A stretch of DNA of 64,000 nucleotides from the NCBI GenBank assembly GCA_016183615.1, contig JACPEG010000049.1, positions 1-64,000 of the forward strand, read 5' to 3'. The notes under the pieces are model-generated. The model was not told the DNA's origin. It searched no databases and was given only the letters and a program-made list of their open reading frames with translations. This document shows positions 18,429-27,172 of the stretch, one piece after another (position 1 is the first letter of the stretch; the number at the start of each line of letters is the position of its first letter). A program made the position numbers and the translations under genes. Source of the stretch: Betaproteobacteria bacterium. Its GTDB lineage: Bacteria > Pseudomonadota > Gammaproteobacteria > Burkholderiales > UBA6910.

Positions 18429-18490
18429 ATGAACCGGCAATGGCACAGGCGAGCCGCGCGGCGCTTGCATAAAACACTAGGAGGAGCGTA

Positions 18491-20320
18491 ATGAAGTTTC
18501 CCAGTCCCCATCAGATCGGAACCATCCCCGGCACCGAGGGCTGGCAGCGGATGTATCCGTACCAGTACCAGTTCGTGACCGACGACCCCGAGCGCAAGGG
18601 ATACGAGGAAAACACATTCTGGTTTTACGACGGACTGCATTACCCCGAGCCGCTATATCCCTTCGATACGATCTGGGACGAGGCCTGGTACCTGGCGCTG
18701 TCACAGTACAACAACCGCATATTTGCGGTGCCGCCGGTCCGGGGGGTCGACCACCGCATCATCAACGGCTACGTCTACATCTCCCCGGTGCCGGTGACGG
18801 ATCCGAAGGAGATCGAGTCCCGCGTCCCCAAGTTCATGGAGCGCGCCGGCTACTACTACCAGAACTGGGACAAACTCGAAGCGCAGTGGAAAAAGAAGAT
18901 GGAGGCCACGATCAGGGAACTGGAGGCTCTCGATATTCCCAGGCTGCCCGAGTTCGAGGACATGAGCGTCGTGACCGACGCCGTGGGGGAGTCCAAGGGC
19001 TACCACCTGCTGAAAGCCTACGATGACCTGATCAATCTCGGTATTAAGTGCTGGCAGTACCACTTCGAGTTCCTGAATCTGGGCTACGCGGCCTACGTGT
19101 TCTTCCTCGACTTCGTGCAAAAGCTCTTTCCGAGCATTCCGCTGCAGCGCGTGACGCAGATGATCTCGGGCATCGACGTGATCATGTACCGGCCCGACGA
19201 GGAACTGAAAAAGCTGGCCAAGAAGGCGGTCGAACTGGGCGTCGATTCGACCATCGCTTCCAGCCAGAAATGGACCGAGGTCGAGGCCGCGCTGAAGAAG
19301 CTGCCAAAAGGCCGGGAGTGGCTTTCGGCGCTGGATCTGGCGCGCGAGCCCTGGTTCAACATGTCCACCGGTACCGGCTGGTTCCATCATGACCGTTCCT
19401 GGAACGACCAGATGGACGTGCCGCTTTCCGGCATCGCCACCTACATCCAGAAAATCAAGCAGGGCGTGGACATCGAACGCCCGATGGAGCAGGTGCGCGC
19501 CGAGCGCGACCGCATCATCGCCGAATACCGGGCGCTGATCCAGCGCAAGGACGACCAGGTGCAGTTCGATGAGCTGCTCAACACCGCCAAGACCGTGTTC
19601 CCGTACGTGGAAAACCACCTGTTCTATGTCGAGCATTGGTTCCATTCGCTGTTCTGGAACAAGATCCGCGAGGTGGCGGCGATCATGAAGGAGTTCGGCA
19701 TGATCAACGACCTCGAGGACATCTGGTATCTGCGGCGGGACGAGATCAAGCAGGCGCTGTGGGACGTGGTGACGGCGTGGGCGACCGGCGTCAAGCCGCG
19801 CGGGACCAGGGTGTGGCCCAGGGAGATCGAGTGGCGCAAGGGTGTGATGCAGAAGTTCCGCGAATGGAGCGCGCCGCCCGCGATCGGCAAGGCGCCGGAG
19901 GTGATCCAGGAGCCGTTTACCATCGTGCTCTGGGGCGTGACCAACAAGTCCCTCGAGGATTGGGCGCAAGTGCAGGAGGCCAAGGATCCCGACAGCATCA
20001 AGGAGTTCAAGGGTTTTGCCGCCAGTCCCGGCGTCGTCGAGGGAAGGGCCCGCGTGTGCCGCACGGTAGACGAGATCCGTCAGTTGCAGGAGGGCGAGAT
20101 CCTGGTCGCGCCGACAACCTCGCCGTCCTGGGCGCCGGCCTTCGCCAAGATCAGGGCCTGCGTCACCGACGTGGGCGGGGTCATGAGCCACGCCGCCATC
20201 GTCTGCCGCGAGTACCGCATGCCGGCGGTGGTCGGCACCGGCCACGCGACCAAGATCGTCAAGACCGGAATGATGATCCGCGTCGACGGCTCGACCGGGG
20301 CCGTGTCCATCGCGCGGTGA
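18491..20320 (+). CDS. ppsA: Phenylphosphate synthase, phosphohistidine (PEP-synthase central domain) subunit
   Basis: A 609-residue protein. The C-terminal quarter reads FKGFAASPGVVEGRARVCRTVDEI, then VAPTTSPSWAPAFAKIRACVTDVGGVMSHAAIVCREYRMPAVVGTG, the mobile phosphohistidine domain of PEP synthase with the catalytic His near residue 567. The large N-terminal part (FWFYDGLHYPEPLYPFD...) is typical of the phenylphosphate synthase subunit from Thauera. The enzyme transfers the beta-phosphate of ATP through this His to phenol, giving phenylphosphate, the first step of anaerobic phenol degradation. It is the first gene of the operon, behind a sigma54 promoter. The sequence lacks the ATP-binding domain, which is supplied by the next gene. 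Confidence 0.93.
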   Translation: MKFPSPHQIGTIPGTEGWQRMYPYQYQFVTDDPERKGYEENTFWFYDGLHYPEPLYPFDTIWDEAWYLALSQYNNRIFAVPPVRGVDHRIINGYVYISPVPVTDPKEIESRVPKFMERAGYYYQNWDKLEAQWKKKMEATIRELEALDIPRLPEFEDMSVVTDAVGESKGYHLLKAYDDLINLGIKCWQYHFEFLNLGYAAYVFFLDFVQKLFPSIPLQRVTQMISGIDVIMYRPDEELKKLAKKAVELGVDSTIASSQKWTEVEAALKKLPKGREWLSALDLAREPWFNMSTGTGWFHHDRSWNDQMDVPLSGIATYIQKIKQGVDIERPMEQVRAERDRIIAEYRALIQRKDDQVQFDELLNTAKTVFPYVENHLFYVEHWFHSLFWNKIREVAAIMKEFGMINDLEDIWYLRRDEIKQALWDVVTAWATGVKPRGTRVWPREIEWRKGVMQKFREWSAPPAIGKAPEVIQEPFTIVLWGVTNKSLEDWAQVQEAKDPDSIKEFKGFAASPGVVEGRARVCRTVDEIRQLQEGEILVAPTTSPSWAPAFAKIRACVTDVGGVMSHAAIVCREYRMPAVVGTGHATKIVKTGMMIRVDGSTGAVSIAR

Positions 20321-20340
20321 CCTCGAGGAGTAAATCAGCC

Positions 20341-21462
20341 ATGAGCGGAACAGCACCGGCAGTGAATGTTTCAGCCGCGGGGCAGCCGTCTCCGGTCCTG
20401 TGCTGGTTCGAGGAGGTCAATAAGGAGGCCGTTCCCCTGGTGGGCGGCAAGTGCTCGTCCCTGGGCGAGCTGATCAACGCCGGCGTGCGCGTGCCGCCCG
20501 GTTTCGCCTTGACCACCCACGGCTATCAGCGCTTCATGCGGGAGGCGGGCATCCTGGGCGACATCGAGGCCCTGCTCAAGGGGCTGGATCAGCAGCAGGA
20601 CCCGGACCGTCAGGAAGCGGCGAGCCAGGCCATCCGCCAGATGATCGAGTCGCGCCCGCTCTCGTGGGAGCTGGAAGACCTCATTGCCGAGTACTACCGC
20701 AGGCTGTCGGTGCGCTGCATGATGCCGGCAGTGCCCGTCGCGGTCCGTTCCAGCGCGACCGCGGAGGACCTGCCCGGCGCGAGCTTCGCCGGGCAGCAGG
20801 ACACTTACCTCTGGATTCGCGGGATCGACGACGTCATCCATCACGTGCGGCGCTGCATTTCCAGCCTGTACACCGCCCGCGCCATCGCCTACCGCGTCAA
20901 GATGGGCTTCGATCATGGCGAAGTGGCGATCAGCGTCGGCGTCCAGAAGATGGCGAATTCGTGGACCGCGGGCGTGATGTTCACCCTGAGCCCCGGCGAC
21001 GGCGACCGGTCTGTCATCGTCATCGATTCCAACTTCGGCTTCGGCGAGTCGGTCGTTTCGGGTGAGGTGACGCCCGACCATTTCGTCGTAAACAAGGTCA
21101 CCCTGGACATACTCGAGCGCACGATCTCGCAGAAGGAGATCTGCTACACGGTCGATCCCCGGACCCAGAAATCCCGGAAAATCGAGGTTCCCTACGAGCG
21201 CCAGAACGTGCAGTCCATCATCGACGACGAGATCACCGAGCTGGCGTGGATGGGCAAGCAGATCGAGAAGCACTATGGGCGGCCCATGGACATCGAATGG
21301 GCCCTCGACAAGGACCTGCCCGCGGGCGGGAATATCTTCATCCTCCAGGCGCGTCCCGAGACGGTCTGGAGCGAAAAGATTCAGCCCGCCATCACCAATC
21401 CGGGCGCCTCGGCCATGGATTACATCCTTTCCAGCCTGCTGACCGGCAAGAAAGTCGGCTAA
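20341..21462 (+). CDS. ppsB: Phenylphosphate synthase, ATP-binding (PEP-synthase N-terminal) subunit
   Basis: A 373-residue protein homologous to the N-terminal ATP-grasp-like domain of PEP synthase/PPDK: VPLVGGKCSSLGELINAGVRVPPGFALTTHGYQRF, VAVRSSATAEDLPGASFAGQQDTYLWIRG, FGFGESVVSGEVTPDHFVV and FILQARPETVWS. It phosphorylates the catalytic His of the first subunit with ATP. The two genes divide one PEP synthase into separate proteins, as described for phenylphosphate synthase. It starts 20 bp after ppsA, with GAGGAG upstream. Confidence 0.93.
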   Translation: MSGTAPAVNVSAAGQPSPVLCWFEEVNKEAVPLVGGKCSSLGELINAGVRVPPGFALTTHGYQRFMREAGILGDIEALLKGLDQQQDPDRQEAASQAIRQMIESRPLSWELEDLIAEYYRRLSVRCMMPAVPVAVRSSATAEDLPGASFAGQQDTYLWIRGIDDVIHHVRRCISSLYTARAIAYRVKMGFDHGEVAISVGVQKMANSWTAGVMFTLSPGDGDRSVIVIDSNFGFGESVVSGEVTPDHFVVNKVTLDILERTISQKEICYTVDPRTQKSRKIEVPYERQNVQSIIDDEITELAWMGKQIEKHYGRPMDIEWALDKDLPAGGNIFILQARPETVWSEKIQPAITNPGASAMDYILSSLLTGKKVG

Positions 21463-21505
21463 GAAAGAGTTTCAACCATAACCCCTGCACTAACACGGAG
21501 CAAAC

Positions 21506-23020
21506 ATGAACGCACGTACCGAAGTGAGGCCCATCGACGACCTGCGCAGCTACATCGATGCCTGTGAGGCCAACGGGCAGCTGCATCGCATCAAGGCCGA
21601 GGTGGACTGGAAATGGGAGCTGTGCCACATCTCCAAGGTCAACGAGGAGCAGAAAGGCCCGGCGCTGCTGTACGAAAACGTAAAGGGCTACGACATCCCG
21701 GTATTCACCAGCGCCTTCACTACGCCTCAACGGCTGGCCATCGCGCTGGAGCAGGACCCTTCGCTGTCCATGAGCCAGCTTTCCAAGAAGTGGATGGAGC
21801 TGACTACCAAGAAGATGGTCAAGCCGGAATTCGTCGACAACCCGCAGGTGATGGAGAATGTCATCGAAGGTGACGCCGTCGATATCGAAATGTTCCCTTC
21901 GCCCTGGTTCTACCCCGACGATGGTGGCCGCTTCTTCGTCACATCCGGATTCCTCGTCACCCGCGATCCGGACACCGGCTGGACCAACCTCGGCACCTAT
22001 CGCGCGCAAGTGCTGGGCCGGAACATCCTGGGCTCGCAGATCATCAAGGGCAAGCATGGCGACATGCACATGAAGAAATACCAGGAGCGGGGAGAACTGA
22101 TGCCCGCCGCCTATGTGGTGGGCACCGATCCGGTGCTGTTCCTGGCCGGCTCCACGCTGGTTAGCGCCCAGGTCGACGAGTACGAAGTGGCCGGCTCGCT
22201 GCGCGGCCGGCCGGTGCCCGTGTTCAAGTCCGACCTCACCGGCCTCACGCTGCCGGCCAACGCCGAGATCATCGCCGAGGGCTGGATCGACCCGAACGAG
22301 CTGATGGACGAGGGTCCCTTCGGCGAATACACCGGCTACTACTCGGGCAACAAGGGCAAGGACTATCCCAAGCCCGTGCTGCGCATCAAGCGCATCCTCC
22401 ACCGCAACAAGCCGGTGATGTGGTCCACCACCGTGGGCAAGCCGATCAACGACATCCACATGATCCAGTCGCTCAATCGCACGGCTACGCTGTGGTACGA
22501 CCTGGAAACCATGAAGGTGCCGGGCATCCAGAGCGTTTATATCCCGCCGGAAGCCTGCGGCCGCTTCTGGGCCGTGGTGTCGGTGAAGCAGATGTATCCC
22601 GGCCACTCCAATCACGTCGGCAACGCCGTCATCGCCAGCACCACGGGACACTACGGCATGAAGGGCGTGATCGTTGTCGATCACGACATCCAGGCCGACG
22701 ATTGGGACCGCATCTGGTGGGCGCTGTCCACCCGCTTCGATCCCAAGCGCTCGGCCCAGATCATCGACCGCGGGCGCTCCACGCCGCTCGATCCGGGCCT
22801 GCCGATCGAAGCGCGCGACATCACCAGCCGCATCATCCTCGATGCCTGCACGCCTTACGAGTGGGCCAACAAGCCGAACGAGATATTCATGGATCGTGCC
22901 GTGCTGCAGAAGGTCTCCGATCGCTGGAACGAATACGGCTTCGCGGGCACCAGCCCGGTGGCCGGAATGATCAACCGCCTGACGCGACCCGAGGTGAAGA
23001 AGGCCAAGGACAGCAGGTAA
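21506..23020 (+). CDS. ppcA: UbiD-family (de)carboxylase, phenylphosphate carboxylase subunit
   Basis: A 504-residue UbiD-type protein, predicted to bind prenylated FMN. ALLYENVKGYDIPVFTSAFTTPQRLAIAL, GWTNLGTYRAQVLGRN, AEIIAEGWIDPNELMDEGPFGEYTGYYSG (with the Glu-rich catalytic segment) and HSNHVGNAVIASTTGHYGMKGVIVVDHDI appear in family order. In the phenol pathway it would carboxylate phenylphosphate to 4-hydroxybenzoate. Characterised phenylphosphate carboxylase has two UbiD-like subunits plus small gamma and delta subunits; only this one UbiD gene is in the window. So either the others are elsewhere or this operon uses a single-subunit carboxylase. The gene symbol is therefore provisional. 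Confidence 0.85.
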   Translation: MNARTEVRPIDDLRSYIDACEANGQLHRIKAEVDWKWELCHISKVNEEQKGPALLYENVKGYDIPVFTSAFTTPQRLAIALEQDPSLSMSQLSKKWMELTTKKMVKPEFVDNPQVMENVIEGDAVDIEMFPSPWFYPDDGGRFFVTSGFLVTRDPDTGWTNLGTYRAQVLGRNILGSQIIKGKHGDMHMKKYQERGELMPAAYVVGTDPVLFLAGSTLVSAQVDEYEVAGSLRGRPVPVFKSDLTGLTLPANAEIIAEGWIDPNELMDEGPFGEYTGYYSGNKGKDYPKPVLRIKRILHRNKPVMWSTTVGKPINDIHMIQSLNRTATLWYDLETMKVPGIQSVYIPPEACGRFWAVVSVKQMYPGHSNHVGNAVIASTTGHYGMKGVIVVDHDIQADDWDRIWWALSTRFDPKRSAQIIDRGRSTPLDPGLPIEARDITSRIILDACTPYEWANKPNEIFMDRAVLQKVSDRWNEYGFAGTSPVAGMINRLTRPEVKKAKDSR

Positions 23021-23083
23021 GTGGAATCGGCAGGCGGGCACGCCTGCCTGCCGGTGCAGCCACCTAATAGGAATTTGCGCAAT

Positions 23084-24352
23084 ATGACCCGCAAGAAGGG
23101 CATCGTCATCGTCTGCAACCTGGACACCCGCGGCGAGGACATCGTTTTCGTCAAGAAGCTGATCCAGGACCGGGGCCATCAGGCCATCCTGCTCGACTTC
23201 AGCATGGAGGAGCCGCCGCCCTTTCCCGGTGACATACGCACCGAAGACGTGGCGGCGCGCGGCGGGCTGCCGATCGAAGTGGTGCGCGAGAAATACCGCT
23301 CCGACCGCGACACTGCAACCAACAATCAGATCCGGGGCGCGGCAGCGATTGTCGACGAACTGGTCAAACAGGGCCGCGTGCGCGGCATCATCGGCATCGG
23401 CGGCGGCACCGCCACCCTCGTCGCCACCTCGATCATGAAGCGGCTGCCCTTCGGCATGCCCAAGCTGATGGCTTCGCCGATGGCGGCGCACCCGGCCTAC
23501 ATCGACAAGTACGTCGGCACACGCGACATCACCATGCACCACACGGTGCTCGACATCGTGAAGATGAACCCGCTGCTGAAGGCGCAGATCATCAACGCGG
23601 TCGGCGCTATCTGCGGCATGGTCGAGATGACGCAGGGCACGAACATCACCTTCGACAAGCCCTGTGTCGCCATTTCCTCGTTCGGCTTCGGCGAGATGGC
23701 GGTGCAGACGGCGCTCGGCATGCTTGAGGATGCCGGCTTCATCCCCATCGTCTGCCACGCGCAGGGCAAGGGCGACAAGGCGATGGAGGAGATGATCCGC
23801 GACGGCGCCTTCCACGGCGTGCTGGACATCTGCATTGGCGGCGTCATGGAGCATCTGTTCAAGGGCAACCGCGACCCCGGACCGGACCGGCTGATGGCGG
23901 CGGTGGAGACCGGCATTCCCATGGTGCTGGCGCCGTGCGGCCTCGACATCCTGTCCTATGGCGGCCGCCCCGACATGCTGGAGCGGACCCGGGACCGGGT
24001 GCAGTATGTGCAGGACGCCCTGCGCGTGCAGGTTCGCACGACGGCCGATGAACTGCGCCAGGCCGCCGACGTGATCGCCGAACGGCTCAACCGCGCCAAG
24101 GGGCCGTGGACCTTCCTGATCCCGCTCAAAGGCTGGTCGTCGCTCGATCAGGAGGGTCGGCCCATCTACGACCCGGCCGCCGATTCCGCGTTCGTTGTGC
24201 GACTGAAAGAAAAGCTTGCGGACCCCGGTCGAGTCAAGGAGATCGACCTGCACCTTTATACGGCGGAATTCGCCCGCGCCGCTGTCGACGAGTTCGTGCG
24301 GCTGTACCAGGAGGCGAAGGCGCATGCGGCCCTGCCCGAGCTTGTTCGGTGA
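23084..24352 (+). CDS. Tm-1-like ATP-binding domain protein (UPF0261)
   Basis: A 422-residue protein. KKGIVIVCNLDTRGEDIVFVKKLI, RGIIGIGGGTATLVATSIMKRLPFGMPKLMASPMA, YVGTRDITMHHTVLDI and FGFGEMAVQTALGMLEDAG are signature stretches of UPF0261, whose plant relative Tm-1 binds ATP. Bacterial members are uncharacterised. ATG 23084 is chosen because TAGGAA lies nine bases before it and the conserved region begins at once; the upstream in-frame start would add 21 unconserved residues. It is embedded in the phenol operon between the carboxylase and a Nudix gene, so a role in activating substrate or cofactor is likely, but nothing in the sequence defines it. Confidence 0.85.
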   Translation: MTRKKGIVIVCNLDTRGEDIVFVKKLIQDRGHQAILLDFSMEEPPPFPGDIRTEDVAARGGLPIEVVREKYRSDRDTATNNQIRGAAAIVDELVKQGRVRGIIGIGGGTATLVATSIMKRLPFGMPKLMASPMAAHPAYIDKYVGTRDITMHHTVLDIVKMNPLLKAQIINAVGAICGMVEMTQGTNITFDKPCVAISSFGFGEMAVQTALGMLEDAGFIPIVCHAQGKGDKAMEEMIRDGAFHGVLDICIGGVMEHLFKGNRDPGPDRLMAAVETGIPMVLAPCGLDILSYGGRPDMLERTRDRVQYVQDALRVQVRTTADELRQAADVIAERLNRAKGPWTFLIPLKGWSSLDQEGRPIYDPAADSAFVVRLKEKLADPGRVKEIDLHLYTAEFARAAVDEFVRLYQEAKAHAALPELVR

Positions 24353-24364
24353 CGGGGGACGCAT

Positions 24365-24988
24365 ATGGCCCCAGCCGAGCGTGTCGACCGTGCCGGAGAA
24401 GAGGCCTCGGGCACGGGCACGCTCGATGACGTCGTGGCGAATGTGCCGAGCGGAATAAAGACCAAGCGGGGGCGAACCACGCAGTCGCGTTATTGCCCGC
24501 AGTGCGGTACGCATTTGGTTGTCGTCCCGATCGAGGGAAAGGACCGCGAGCGGTGTCCGGCATGCGGATTTATCGCCTATCGCAACCCGGTTCCGGTAGG
24601 CCTCGCCGTGATCGAGCACGAGGGCCGTCTGGTGCTGGTGCGCCGGCGGGAACGCCCGCTGGCGGGTTACTGGGCGCCGCCCGCGGGTTACGTGGAGGTC
24701 GGCGAGTCGGTGCCCGAAGCGGTAGTCCGCGAGGCGCACGAGGAGAGCGGACTCACGATCGCGCTGGACGCACTGGTGGGAGTGTATTCCCAGCGCGATG
24801 TGGACGTGGTGATCATCGCCTATCGAGGTCATTCGCTCGGTGGAGTGCCGGCCGCCGGCGACGATGCCAGCGAGATTGGCCTGTTCGGGCCCGGGGAGTT
24901 GCCGAAACAGCTGCCGCCGGCCGGGGAATCGCCCACCGATCACTGGTTCTACGGCGTCATCCGCGAAGTGACCGCGCCTTGGGAATAG
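24365..24988 (+). CDS. Nudix hydrolase with N-terminal zinc ribbon
   Basis: A 207-residue protein. After about 40 poorly conserved residues comes a Zn-ribbon YCPQCG ... CPACGF, and then a Nudix domain with the complete box GYVEVGESVPEAVVREAHEESGL (pattern Gx5Ex7REUXEEXGU). Family members cleave nucleoside diphosphates linked to another moiety. A MutT-like gene is also known from the Thauera phenol cluster, where its role is unclear; it may clear off-pathway phosphorylated nucleotides or AMP made by the phosphorylation step (inference). It begins 12 bp after the UPF0261 gene. Confidence 0.88.
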   Translation: MAPAERVDRAGEEASGTGTLDDVVANVPSGIKTKRGRTTQSRYCPQCGTHLVVVPIEGKDRERCPACGFIAYRNPVPVGLAVIEHEGRLVLVRRRERPLAGYWAPPAGYVEVGESVPEAVVREAHEESGLTIALDALVGVYSQRDVDVVIIAYRGHSLGGVPAAGDDASEIGLFGPGELPKQLPPAGESPTDHWFYGVIREVTAPWE

Positions 24989-25029
24989 AGGCGCATGGTA
25001 AGGCGTCGGCGCGAAAGAGAGATGATGCG

Positions 25030-25485
25030 ATGAGCAGGACGACGCCCGAGCTCCCCGCCAGGTTGCTGGCCTACGTCGGCCCCGGGGCATTGGCGGTGCT
25101 GCTGACGGTCGGCGAGGACGGCTACAGCACCGTGGCGTACGGCTGGATCGCCGCCCCCGACGCGAAGCGCGTGCGTTTCGGCGCCGATTACGGCAGCGCT
25201 ACGCTTGCCAATTTGCAACGCGAAGGGCGGGCGGCGCTGCAAATCGTGGGCACCGACAACCTGGTGTTCCTGGTCAAGGGCGCCGCCCGGCAGCTCAAGG
25301 AGCGCATCGCCGCGGCGCCGATGAAGATGGCGCTGTGGGAGATGAACGTGGTCGAGGCCAAGGATCAGTCGTGGCCGGGTGTGGTGCCGGCGCCGCTCGC
25401 ATTCGAATGGCCGATCGAGCAGCGCGATGCGATGCTAAGAACGGAGCATGCCGTCTACGCCGAAATGCGCGATTGGCAGGGATGA
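25030..25485 (+). CDS. FMN-binding split-barrel (PPOX-type) protein of the phenol operon
   Basis: A 151-residue protein: LLAYVGPGALAVLLTVGEDGYSTVAYGWIAAPDAKRVRFGADYGSATLANLQREGRAALQIV is the strand pattern of a pyridoxamine-phosphate-oxidase-type flavin barrel. It starts at ATG 25030 after GAAAGAGAG. A second, unrelated-in-detail split-barrel gene lies at 15711-16190 beside the activator. Flavin binding in an operon with UbiX and UbiD suggests help in FMN or prenyl-FMN handling, but this is speculation. Confidence 0.7.
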   Translation: MSRTTPELPARLLAYVGPGALAVLLTVGEDGYSTVAYGWIAAPDAKRVRFGADYGSATLANLQREGRAALQIVGTDNLVFLVKGAARQLKERIAAAPMKMALWEMNVVEAKDQSWPGVVPAPLAFEWPIEQRDAMLRTEHAVYAEMRDWQG

Positions 25486-25574
25486 CCGCACTCCGACTTC
25501 GAGATAAAGGCCAAGCGCCGTATAAAGCGCGAGACAGCGCGTTGAGAATGGATAGGTAACGAGGAGGGATTCCC

Positions 25575-26261
25575 ATGCTGGTACGCAACTGGATGCAGAC
25601 CAACCCTGTGACCATCGCCGGCGACACGCTGGTTTCGGAAGCCAAACGCATCCTGTTCGAGAACAATCTTCATGCGCTGGCGGTGGTGGAGGAAGGCAGG
25701 CTGCGCGGGCTGGTGACGCGCGCTCACTGCATCCGCGCGGGTCATTTCGTCATGCGCACCCAGAGCCCGAACGAATTCGACTTTTTCGTCACGCGGCTCA
25801 AGGTCAAGGACATCATGGTGCGCAATCCCGCGACGCTCCAGGCCGACGACACCATGGAGCATTGTCTCCTGAAGGGGCGGGAGCTGGGGGTCGCCCAATT
25901 TCCGGTCATGGAGGGCGGTGCGGTCATCGGCATCATCTCGGCCAACGAGATCTTTCAGCTTGCCGCCCACTTCCTGGGTGCCTGGGAGAAGCGTAGCGGT
26001 GTGACCATCGCGCCGATTCAGGTGGGCCCGGGCGTGCTCGGGCGGATCGTCGACGTGGTGGAGGAGGCAGGAGCGGTGCTGCAGGCAATCTATCCGATCG
26101 GGCGCGAAGACCACGCCGCGCCCGGTGTCCACCCGGTCAAGCGCATCATCGTCCGATTCCACGGGCCGGATACTCACGCGATTGTGACCGCGCTGGAAAA
26201 CGCCGGATTCCAGGTGCTGGAAGCGGTGGACGCCACCCATCGCCCACGACGGGCCGCGTAG
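25575..26261 (+). CDS. ppsC: CBS-domain protein, phenylphosphate synthase accessory subunit
   Basis: A 228-residue protein. Two CBS motifs fill residues 1-130 (MLVRNWMQTNPVTIAGDTLVSEAKRILFENNLHALAVVEEG and VKDIMVRNPATLQADDTMEHCLLKGRELGVAQFPVMEGG). An ACT-like fold follows from about 150 (GVLGRIVDVVEEAGAVLQAIYPIG). Thauera phenylphosphate synthase has a third subunit of this size with CBS domains that stimulates the reaction. A strong site, ACGAGGAGGGATTCCC, precedes the ATG. Here it lies four genes after ppsB rather than beside it. ATP or AMP sensing is expected from the CBS family. Confidence 0.85.
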   Translation: MLVRNWMQTNPVTIAGDTLVSEAKRILFENNLHALAVVEEGRLRGLVTRAHCIRAGHFVMRTQSPNEFDFFVTRLKVKDIMVRNPATLQADDTMEHCLLKGRELGVAQFPVMEGGAVIGIISANEIFQLAAHFLGAWEKRSGVTIAPIQVGPGVLGRIVDVVEEAGAVLQAIYPIGREDHAAPGVHPVKRIIVRFHGPDTHAIVTALENAGFQVLEAVDATHRPRRAA

Positions 26262-26314
26262 TGCGCCGGCGGGAGCCCCGAAGCGGGTATTTGACAAGGA
26301 AGGAGGAGCGTCAA

Positions 26315-26941
26315 ATGAACCGTCTGCCCCTGATTGTCGCCATCACCGGCGCCAGCGGTGTCGTCTACGGCGTGGAGATGCTGCGCGCGCTGAAGGAAAT
26401 CGGATATCCCGCGCACCTCATCCTCAGCGAGTCGGCGGGCACCAACATCGCCATCGAGACCAACTACAAGATCGCGGAGGTCAAGGCGCTGGCGGATGTG
26501 GTCTATCACAACAAAGACGTGGGCGCGGCGCCAGCCTCCGGCTCGTTCCGCACCTGCGGCATGGTCGTTGCGCCCTGTTCCATCAAGACGCTCTCGGCCA
26601 TCGCCAATTCGTTCAACTACAACCTTGTGGTGCGGGCGGCGGACGTGCAACTCAAGGAAGGCCGCAAATGCGTACTCATGGTGCGGGAGACGCCGCTCCA
26701 CAAGGGGCATCTGGACCTCATGACGCGCGCCGCCAACAACGGCGCGGTGATCCTGCCACCCATGCCGGCCTTCTACCACGGGCCCCAGACCATCATGGAC
26801 CTGATCCATCAGAGCATCGGCAAAGCGCTCGACCAGGTGGGCATGGAACACAACCTGTTCCGGCGCTGGACCGGTCACGGGCGCCAGGAGCAGAAGCCCG
26901 AACTGCGGCACAAGGGATTGCGCGCGGCGGGCGGGTCATGA
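26315..26941 (+). CDS. ubiX: UbiX-family flavin prenyltransferase
   Basis: A 208-residue Rossmann-like flavoprotein: LIVAITGASGVVYGVEMLRALKEIG, then FRTCGMVVAPCSIKTLSAIANSFNYNLVVRAADVQLKEGRKCVLMVRETPLHKGHLDLM and ANNGAVILPPMPAFYHGP. UbiX adds dimethylallyl phosphate to FMN to make prenylated FMN, the cofactor of UbiD enzymes. ATG 26315 is fixed by AAGGAAGGAGGAGCG. It is the last gene of the phenol operon and presumably matures the UbiD protein encoded at 21506-23020. Confidence 0.92.
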   Translation: MNRLPLIVAITGASGVVYGVEMLRALKEIGYPAHLILSESAGTNIAIETNYKIAEVKALADVVYHNKDVGAAPASGSFRTCGMVVAPCSIKTLSAIANSFNYNLVVRAADVQLKEGRKCVLMVRETPLHKGHLDLMTRAANNGAVILPPMPAFYHGPQTIMDLIHQSIGKALDQVGMEHNLFRRWTGHGRQEQKPELRHKGLRAAGGS

Positions 26942-27064
26942 CCCGGCGCGGAGTGCGACTTCGCGATGCGCGCTGCTGAAATGCGGCCTTCGGTGTCGGT
27001 TCTGAGCCGCGGGCGCTGATTGGCCCGAAGCAGGGCGGCCAACCTGGTCCTTCTACCGGAATTT
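26942..27064. other. Spacer after the phenol operon
   Basis: The 404-bp gap between ubiX and the lipoprotein gene carries no protein-coding gene. This first part is GC-rich with no clear T-tracted hairpin. From 27065 on it contains activator-type motifs, a sigma54 promoter and a leader of about 150 bp before the translated region. Confidence 0.5.
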
Positions 27065-27109
27065 CGCAAAAGATGAAAAGTCCCGGCGTTTTTACGAAAT
27101 GGTGAATAG
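27065..27109 (+). promoter_or_regulatory. Putative tandem upstream activator sites for the exporter operon
   Basis: CGCAAAAGATGAAAAG (from about 27065) and ACGAAATGGTGAATAG (27094-27109) are similar motifs about 29 bp apart, near three helical turns and about 65-110 bp upstream of the -24/-12 promoter. The second is also framed by TTTAC and GTAAA arms, and its core AAATGGTGAAT is identical to 18237-18247 upstream of the phenol genes. Confidence 0.5.
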
Positions 27110-27172
27110 TAAACAATGGGCACTCTAAACAAAGCAAGGGCTATGGTTTTTGAATTCAATGCCTTAGGGCCA

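Noticed and set aside
21392-25090. A 1232-codon minus-strand open frame across the phenol genes
   Set aside because: It covers several well-recognised plus-strand genes (UbiD, UPF0261, Nudix) and has no family motif; an artefact of third-position GC.
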